Below are positions 5,065-5,117 of a stretch of DNA of 5,117 bases, piece by piece; positions within the stretch are counted from its first letter, which is position 1; every line of letters starts with the position of its first letter. The DNA is from JBGPBY01 sp041481485 (GTDB lineage Bacteria > Acidobacteriota > Terriglobia > 20CM-2-55-15). Position numbers and translations under genes: made by a program. The DNA lies in the NCBI GenBank assembly GCA_041481485.1, contig JBGPBY010000528.1, positions 1-5,117 of the forward strand. The letters are read 5' to 3'. The notes below the pieces were generated by a model. The model was not told where the DNA came from. It did not search any database and worked only from the letters and a program-made list of their open reading frames with translations.

Positions 5065-5117
5065 GTGGGGGCGGTCTATGACCGCCCCCAATTGCGAGGA
5101 GTGCAATCCTTCCAAAT
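5065..5117. repeat. Second, partial copy of the left-edge palindromic repeat
   Basis: The 20 bases 5068-5087 are identical to 7-26. The following spacer also aligns, including a shared CAATT, GAGG and TGCAATCC. Here the palindrome is longer: GGGGGCGGTC (5067-5076) pairs over 10 bp with GACCGCCCCC (5080-5089) around TAT. The spacer again can form a small hairpin, AGGA (5097-5100) with TCCT (5107-5110), shifted relative to the first copy. The expected inverted right arm would lie beyond the window. The copy is in the same orientation as that at 1-84. Confidence 0.85.

Larger units (their letters stand above)
4694..5117. other. Non-coding repeat-rich region upstream of the HEAT-like gene
   Basis: No convincing gene is present. 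The open frames crossing this stretch run through palindromes and lack Shine-Dalgarno sequences or recognisable domains. The region holds at least seven distinct small hairpins, a near-identical 26-bp direct repeat pair, a 22-bp inverted pair, and a partial copy of the element found at the left window edge. Only about 5028-5064 and short gaps between hairpins lack visible structure. The promoter of the minus-strand gene should lie in its left part. Confidence 0.8.

Overview
The window carries three genes, all on the minus strand, embedded in an unusual density of short palindromic and inverted-repeat DNA. The GC-rich composition and the large secreted protein of the DUF1587/1595/1592/1588/1585 (Planctomycete-type cytochrome C) class suggest Acidobacteriota as the best guess. 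Planctomycetota and Verrucomicrobiota also use this protein class heavily and cannot be excluded. No rRNA, tRNA, CRISPR array, transposase or integrase gene is visible.

Layout in transcription order (right to left): (a) 4694-5117 is non-coding and packed with small hairpins, a 22-bp inverted pair and, at the window edge, a partial copy of the repeat found at 1-84. (b) 3680-4693 encodes a 337-residue cytosolic two-domain protein of unknown function with a HEAT-like helical C-terminal half. (c) 2763-3671 encodes a DUF418 (YeiB-like) membrane protein that has lost about its first 80 residues; its surviving part begins right at the stop codon of the gene before it. (d) 2619-2753 is a perfect 45-bp inverted repeat around a 45-bp spacer, built from heptamers. 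(e) 116-2575 encodes an exported protein with two CxxCH motifs and an internal glycine-rich insertion. (f) 1-84 is a 26-bp inverted pair just past the end of that gene.

The genes do not form an obvious pathway. The HEAT-like gene and the DUF418 remnant are abutting and co-directional, so they could be co-transcribed. The cytochrome-like gene has its own Shine-Dalgarno sequence and a possible promoter after the central inverted repeat. The strongest non-routine signal is that three sequence-unrelated repeat families share one architecture: two inverted arms with a 32-53 bp spacer that itself holds at least one short hairpin. This resembles REP/BIME-type elements. No mobilising enzyme is present, so the mechanism is inference. 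I see no convincing new multi-gene system here.
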